17,890 nucleotides of DNA from NCBI GenBank assembly GCA_900764725.1, contig CAAFPB010000364.1:1-17890 (forward strand), given 5' to 3'. Source of the DNA: an uncultured Catenibacterium sp. (GTDB lineage Bacteria; Bacillota_I; Bacilli_A; Erysipelotrichales; Coprobacillaceae). Shown here one piece after another: positions 14,446 to 17,890 of the stretch. The notes below the pieces were generated by a model. That model was not told the DNA's origin and searched no databases. It saw only the letters and a program-made list of their open reading frames with translations. Position 1 is the stretch's first letter. Each line of letters begins with the position of its first letter. Made by a program: the position numbers and the translations under genes.

Positions 14446-15033
14446 ATGGAAATAACAAGTAAAAAACAAACAGTTACGACTTCTGGTGAAAAAGTTGTTG
14501 TTAAGATTAAGAAACTTGTAGATAATGCTGTAATTCCTTTTTATGCTCATGACGGAGATATGGGTATGGATTTAGTTGCTACAAGCATGGAGTATGATGA
14601 AAAGCATGATTATATTGTTTATCATACAGGTATTGCTGTAGAGATTCCTAAAGGATATGGAATGGCTTTGTTCCCAAGAAGTTCTAACAGAGACACAGAT
14701 GCTTATATGACAAATCATGTAGGTATTATTGATTCTGGTTATCGTGGAGAAATTCTTGCATGTTTTAAGAATAGAACTTCTGCGCATTCTATTCAACTTT
14801 TTAATAAAGCTGCTTTTGCTGTTAATAGTATTCTTTCTCGTCTTGGATTAAAGAATCTTCAAATTCCTCTTAATGCAACAGAATTAGAATTTCCTTATCA
14901 TCCTGAAGATAAGATTGGACAACTTGTTGTCTTCCCTTATCCTACAGTAGAGTTTGAAGAGGTAGATGAACTTTCTTCTTCTGAACGTGGAACACACGGT
15001 CATGGTAGTACAGGTAAAACAATAAACGAATAA
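14446..15033 (+). CDS. dut: dUTPase
   Basis: This is a 195-residue trimeric-type dUTP diphosphatase. It hydrolyses dUTP to dUMP, keeping uracil out of phage DNA and feeding ThyX. All five motifs are visible: I DGDMGMDLVA (36-45), II PRSSN (77-81), III GIIDSGYRGEI (93-103), IV DKIGQLVV (155-162) and V RGTHGHGSTGK (181-191). In motif V histidine stands where the usual RGxGGFGSTG has the phenylalanine that stacks on uracil. Between motifs III and IV there is a longer insertion than usual (about 112-153), and an N-terminal extension of some 15 residues precedes the core. It starts directly after the stop of the DUF932-like gene. Confidence 0.95.
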   Translation: MEITSKKQTVTTSGEKVVVKIKKLVDNAVIPFYAHDGDMGMDLVATSMEYDEKHDYIVYHTGIAVEIPKGYGMALFPRSSNRDTDAYMTNHVGIIDSGYRGEILACFKNRTSAHSIQLFNKAAFAVNSILSRLGLKNLQIPLNATELEFPYHPEDKIGQLVVFPYPTVEFEEVDELSSSERGTHGHGSTGKTINE

Positions 15034-15039
15034 ATAATT

Positions 15040-15498
15040 ATGAAAGGTATTATAGTTCAATGTATAGACCTTGAGCCAGCAACTGCGGCTAAGGCTAAAG
15101 AAATGGAGATTCTTCATATTGATTTAGGAGATACTCCTGGTTATATTGCAACAGATTCTCTTGGTAGAAAGAGTTGGGTAAGTGGAGATGCTGTTCTAAA
15201 CAATTATTTTATTATAAATAATGATGACTCTATTACTAAAGAAGACGTAGAACGCTTTATTTGGAACTTTAAAGCAGGAACTGTTGGTAAGAAAACAACA
15301 ATAGCTACTGCAACTACTCTTACAGGTTATGAAGTTACCAAAACAAGTGCTTGTGTTAATCCTAAAAACTATGATATTGAGATAGGCAAAGATATTGCTT
15401 ATAGCAGTATTGTTGATGAAATTTGGGAAAAACTTGGTTTTGTGCTTCAGTGGGCTATTAATGGAGTTAATCCAAGTAAGACTAAGAATGAAGAATAA
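15040..15498 (+). CDS. Phage Gp49-like protein
   Basis: This is 152 residues. The C-terminal part (GYEVTKTSACVNPKNYDIEI, then GKDIAYSSIVDEIWEKLGFVL) fits the short phage family usually called Gp49-like, whose pattern is 'G.sacvdp.NfD.eiGk.iA...a...iW...Gf.l'. The family is widespread in phage early or accessory regions and has no established biochemical function. The N-terminal 60 residues (GYIATDSLGRKSWVSGDAVL) are additional and I do not recognise them. It starts six bases after the dUTPase stop with no Shine-Dalgarno. The intergenic region that follows carries the inverted pair of GC-rich elements. Confidence 0.6.
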   Translation: MKGIIVQCIDLEPATAAKAKEMEILHIDLGDTPGYIATDSLGRKSWVSGDAVLNNYFIINNDDSITKEDVERFIWNFKAGTVGKKTTIATATTLTGYEVTKTSACVNPKNYDIEIGKDIAYSSIVDEIWEKLGFVLQWAINGVNPSKTKNEE

Positions 15499-15504
15499 GT
15501 TGTT

Positions 15505-15517
15505 TCTCTACGGGCAA
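15505..15517 (-). repeat. Variant GC-rich 13-mer, copy 2
   Basis: This is an exact reverse-strand copy of TTGCCCGTAGAGA, seven bases after the Gp49-like stop. It is the left arm of an inverted pair with the main element at 15540-15552. Confidence 0.75.
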
Positions 15518-15551
15518 GTAGACGTATGCTTACGTTAAATCCCCCGTAGAG
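15506..15551. repeat. Intergenic hairpin formed by the two GC-rich elements
   Basis: CTCTACGGG (15506-15514) pairs perfectly with CCCGTAGAG (15543-15551). Inside, ACGTA (15522-15526) pairs with TACGT (15531-15535) around TGCT. The 89-base intergenic region has no other clear content apart from an AT-rich stretch before the next ATG. It could be a transcript 3' structure or a paired binding site; there is no T tract directly after it. Confidence 0.6.
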
Positions 15552-15552
15552 G
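15540..15552 (+). repeat. GC-rich 13-mer, copy 4
   Basis: This is an exact copy of TCCCCCGTAGAGG, the only main-type copy outside a coding region. It faces the variant element 22 bases upstream. Confidence 0.8.
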
Positions 15553-15587
15553 GCTGACTAATGTTTTATCTCTAAATTATATTATAA

Positions 15588-15932
15588 ATGATAACGATTG
15601 GAATTATATTAATATTATTGTTGGTTACATTGGTGTTAATGTTGTGCGGACAAACAATAAAGCTAAGAGAGCTGCAAGACAAACTTGCACTACAAGCTAA
15701 ACTTATTGATAAAATAAGTTCTGATGTTAAAGTTATATCAGAAGATATTTCTGACATTAAGAAGAATATTTATCATTGTAAACAACAAGGTGGTGTTATT
15801 AAAAGACTTTATGCTACTATGGCTAATGTTGATAATCATCTTAGACTTATATTTAAAAGTTTAGCTGATAATAGCTCTAAGGCGAAAGAGATACAATATC
15901 CAATAAAGCGTAAGCATGGCAAGAAGTTTTAG
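15588..15932 (+). CDS. Membrane-anchored coiled-coil protein
   Basis: This is 114 residues. Residues 2-20 (ITIGIILILLLVTLVLMLC) form one strongly hydrophobic segment, likely an N-terminal membrane anchor. The remainder should lie in the cytoplasm or periplasm depending on orientation. It is a heptad-like helix (KLRELQDKLALQAKLIDKIS, DVKVISEDISDIKKNI) ending in a very basic tail (KRKHGKKF). Such layouts occur in phage i-spanins, superinfection-exclusion proteins and membrane tethers for replication complexes. There is no lipobox partner gene next to it, so spanin is not favoured. It is the last rightward gene; the two-way terminator lies about 90 bases downstream. The start is ATG 15588 after an AT-rich leader. 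Function unknown. Confidence 0.65.
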   Translation: MITIGIILILLLVTLVLMLCGQTIKLRELQDKLALQAKLIDKISSDVKVISEDISDIKKNIYHCKQQGGVIKRLYATMANVDNHLRLIFKSLADNSSKAKEIQYPIKRKHGKKF

Positions 15933-15939
15933 CTTATAT

Positions 15940-16003
15940 AGCTAAAAATAGCTTTTAAATCAAAAGTTTAGTACTAACTATACTATTGCATCCAAGTATA
16001 GTT
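15940..16003. promoter_or_regulatory. Hairpin region sharing modules with 8528-8609
   Basis: AGCTAAAAATAGCT (15940-15953) is the exact inverse of 8596-8609. A perfect 9-pair stem AACTATACT (15976-15984) and AGTATAGTT (15995-16003) has a 10-base loop; AGTATAGTT also occurs at 8554-8562. Both regions follow the last gene of a rightward unit. The role is unknown: an RNA 3' element or a protein-binding site would fit. Confidence 0.45.
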
Positions 16004-16025
16004 TAAATCATCTCTAATAAGAAAA

Positions 16026-16069
16026 GGCTCAAGAGGCAGGGTAAAACCTGTTTCTTGAGCCTTTTTTTT
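16026..16069. terminator. Bidirectional intrinsic terminator between convergent units
   Basis: GGCTCAAGAGGCAGG (16026-16040) pairs with CCTGTTTCTTGAGCC (16047-16061) over 15 positions (two GU wobbles) around the loop GTAAAA. Eight T's follow on the plus strand (16062-16069). On the minus strand the hairpin is followed by TTTTCTTATTAG, so it also serves the leftward gene. It sits between the two convergent genes. Confidence 0.92.
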
Positions 16070-16083
16070 ATAAGTACTTATAA
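16068..16083. repeat. 16-base perfect palindrome
   Basis: TTATAAGTACTTATAA lies between the terminator and the stop of the leftward gene. It may simply add to the 3' structure of the leftward transcript or bind a dimeric protein. Confidence 0.35.
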
Positions 16084-16087
16084 CACA

Positions 16088-17867
16088 TTAATCATTTAAT
16101 GTTTCACCAAGTTTTCTACCAATATTAATTCCAATTTGGCTTTCACCAATCTTATAATATTGATTATTACGAGTAATAAGTTGTATTCTATCATAAGGAC
16201 GAACTCCAGGAATATTACGTCTAAGAAGTACTTCAAGTTTATTCTTATGAGCATATTGACCAGTTTGATATTCAGGATTATAATTAGGGTCAAACAATGC
16301 TTGTGGAATTAGAACAGCAGCTTTAATAAAATCACTTGGACCATTAGCAGAAGCAATAGGACTACTCCAAGTAGTTTTAGCTTCACTTATTAATCCAGCA
16401 GGATTATACATTGTAGTTTCACTATATAATCTATCAGCAAGATATAATAGAGATGATTTAAAACCATCATCTTTAATATCATCGTCATCCCAAGTACCAT
16501 ACATAGCCATAACAAATAGTACAGCAGACAAAATAGCAGCACTTTCAGCAAATGTTCTTCTAATATTTGCTCTTTCACTTTCAGAAAGATTATTCCAATT
16601 AAATGTGAAATTTTGAATAGCACTAAGACCAGAAGTAATAGCTGTTTGTACAGAAGCAAGTGCTATATTACTACCATCGGCATTTGCTTTATCTTTAGCA
16701 CGAGATTTAAAATCAACAAATTCAGTACCAAGAAAATCAATTAGAGTTTGATAAGCTCCTCGCTCATTACTTCCTCTTGTTTCAGAATAATAGCCTTTTC
16801 TACGCCAACGTTTCATAATACCAGTATAAAGATGTTTATGATATTGCATAACAAGACTACCCCACCAAGTATTTTCTATTTTAGCAGCACCATTCTTATC
16901 ATATACACCATGTATCTTTTTATTAACTTGAATAACTTTTTCTCTAAATTCTCCAATAAGTTGTTCAAGACCACCAATAGTATTTGTTTTATCTTCACCA
17001 ACTTTTTCATTAAAGTATTTAATAGCCTCGTCAGTAAGTTTAACATGACCATTATTAAAAGCATAAAGACTTTCTATAGTTCTATTTTTATTAAATTCAG
17101 TATTAGCATCTTTAAGCATTTCTTTACGCTTCTTATGATATTCTTTACCTATTTGTTTGTACATCTCTTCACTTGTAGTACGAATACTTTGTAAAAAGTT
17201 TCTATTAATATCTCTTCTTCCAGTAATAATATCATATTTACCTTTAATATCATATTTAAGATTATCTCTATACAGATTATAATGCTTTAATAAATTATCA
17301 TATTTAGCAAGAACTTCTTGCATTGCTTTCTTTTCAATATCACGAGAATAATCTTTAAAATCTCCAATACGCATATTACCATCACTATCTTGATATAGTC
17401 TATTAGATTTAAGCATAGCGAGAAGAACAGTATTTTGCATATAATGTTCACCCATAGATTGCATACTATAAGTAAAATTACGAGCACGTTTAAGATATTT
17501 ATCAAGATTATTACTTCCTTCTCCATATTGAAGTATAGCATCAAAATCTACAACATTGAAATCTTTAATAAATGCAGAAGTAATATCAGTAGAATCTTCA
17601 GAATAAAGCTTAGCAATAATACTTGGTAAAGATTTAGCATATTCTAATTGAGCATCTTTAATCTCTTTAAAACCAAAGTATTCTTTAGCAAATTCTTCCA
17701 TAGCAATATTAACTTTACCAGTAGTAACATTAGCAACACCACCATATACATTGAATACCATATATTTAGCACTCGTTAAATTCTGTAAGAAGTTAGCAAC
17801 TCTTCTTTGAACATTATTTTCATGATATTGCTCAAAAAGAATACGACGAGTAAAATTATGAAGTAAA
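16088..17867 (-). CDS. C-terminal part of a large virion-type protein (N-terminus missing)
   Basis: About 592 genuine residues are read leftward, ending in TAA. The frame runs on into the sequencing adapter, so an apparent GTG start near 17884 and its first five or six residues (MCSSDL) are artificial. The true gene continues beyond the contig. The content is mostly long charged helices (KEYHKKRKEMLKDANTEFNK; EQLIGEFREKVIQVNKKIHG), then an aromatic-rich basic block (WWGSLVMQYHKHLYTGIMKR), and a hydrophobic segment (AILSAVLFVMAMYGTW) followed by DDDDIKDD. The last part ends in RRNIPGVRPYDRIQLITRNN. In crAss-like phages the block read opposite to replication genes encodes virion proteins, including very large ejected cargo and RNA-polymerase proteins. 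This fits such a cargo-type protein, but no polymerase or peptidase motif is in this fragment. Confidence 0.55.
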
Positions 17868-17890
17868 AGATCGGAAGAGCACACGTCTGA
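17868..17890. other. Illumina TruSeq adapter remnant
   Basis: The last 23 bases begin AGATCGGAAGAGC and continue CACACGTCTGA, the standard TruSeq read-through adapter. This is an untrimmed library artefact at the contig end. It replaces the phage sequence that should continue the leftward gene. Confidence 0.97.

Noticed and set aside
612..15552. GC-rich 13-mers as CRISPR repeats
   Set aside because: Copies are kilobases apart, in both orientations and within genes; there are no regular spacers.
16748..17194. 148-residue rightward open frame
   Set aside because: It is antisense to the well-supported leftward gene, is composed mainly of Ser, Phe, Ile and Thr as shadow frames are, and has no start context.
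1..17890. Alternative genetic code (TAG or TGA reassigned), known in some crAss-like phages
   Set aside because: All recognised domains end at sensible TAA, TAG or TGA codons with tight gene spacing, and no domain continues past a TAG or TGA.

Overview
The window looks like part of the genome of a crAss-like (Crassvirales-type) tailed phage of a Bacteroidales host. This is inferred from four things: very AT-rich DNA, a Bacteroidales-style promoter (TTTG-N19-TATATTTG), start codons without Shine-Dalgarno sequences, and a dense replication and nucleotide-metabolism module that converges on a large leftward virion-type gene. It is an assembled contig end: the last 23 bases (17868-17890) are an Illumina TruSeq adapter, not phage DNA.

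Layout. Positions 2-15932 are all read rightward. First come the end of an unidentified gene, a degenerate SF2/SNF2-helicase-like protein, a RecT-like annealing protein behind a good host-type promoter, an AbrB-like abundant protein, and a probable single-stranded-DNA-binding protein with a bacterial SSB-like C-terminal tip. A strong terminator follows. A second block holds a DnaG-like Toprim primase, three small unknown genes, an ATP-dependent DNA ligase and another small unknown. It ends at a long hairpin. A third block starts with a dNMP kinase almost on top of its promoter, then ThyX, three paralogous 'PLTLxDDEF' proteins of unknown role, a Gp157-like protein, a DUF932-like protein, dUTPase, a Gp49-like protein and a membrane-anchored coiled-coil protein. 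A bidirectional terminator at 16026-16069 separates this from the leftward, N-terminally truncated virion-type gene.

Together the rightward genes supply thymidylate (dUTPase makes dUMP, ThyX makes dTMP, dNMP kinase makes dNDPs), prime and ligate DNA, and handle single strands and recombination (SSB-like and RecT-like).

The most unusual signal is a GC-rich 13-base element (TCCCCCGTAGAGG four times, and the variant TTGCCCGTAGAGA twice). It is scattered in both orientations inside three unrelated coding regions, with the variant inside a fourth, and one copy of each kind forms an inverted pair in an intergenic region. In DNA this AT-rich it cannot plausibly be chance. Second, the hairpin regions that bound the third block share sequence modules. 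No tRNA, CRISPR array, insertion sequence or integrase was seen, and no stretch longer than 300 bases lacks a gene.
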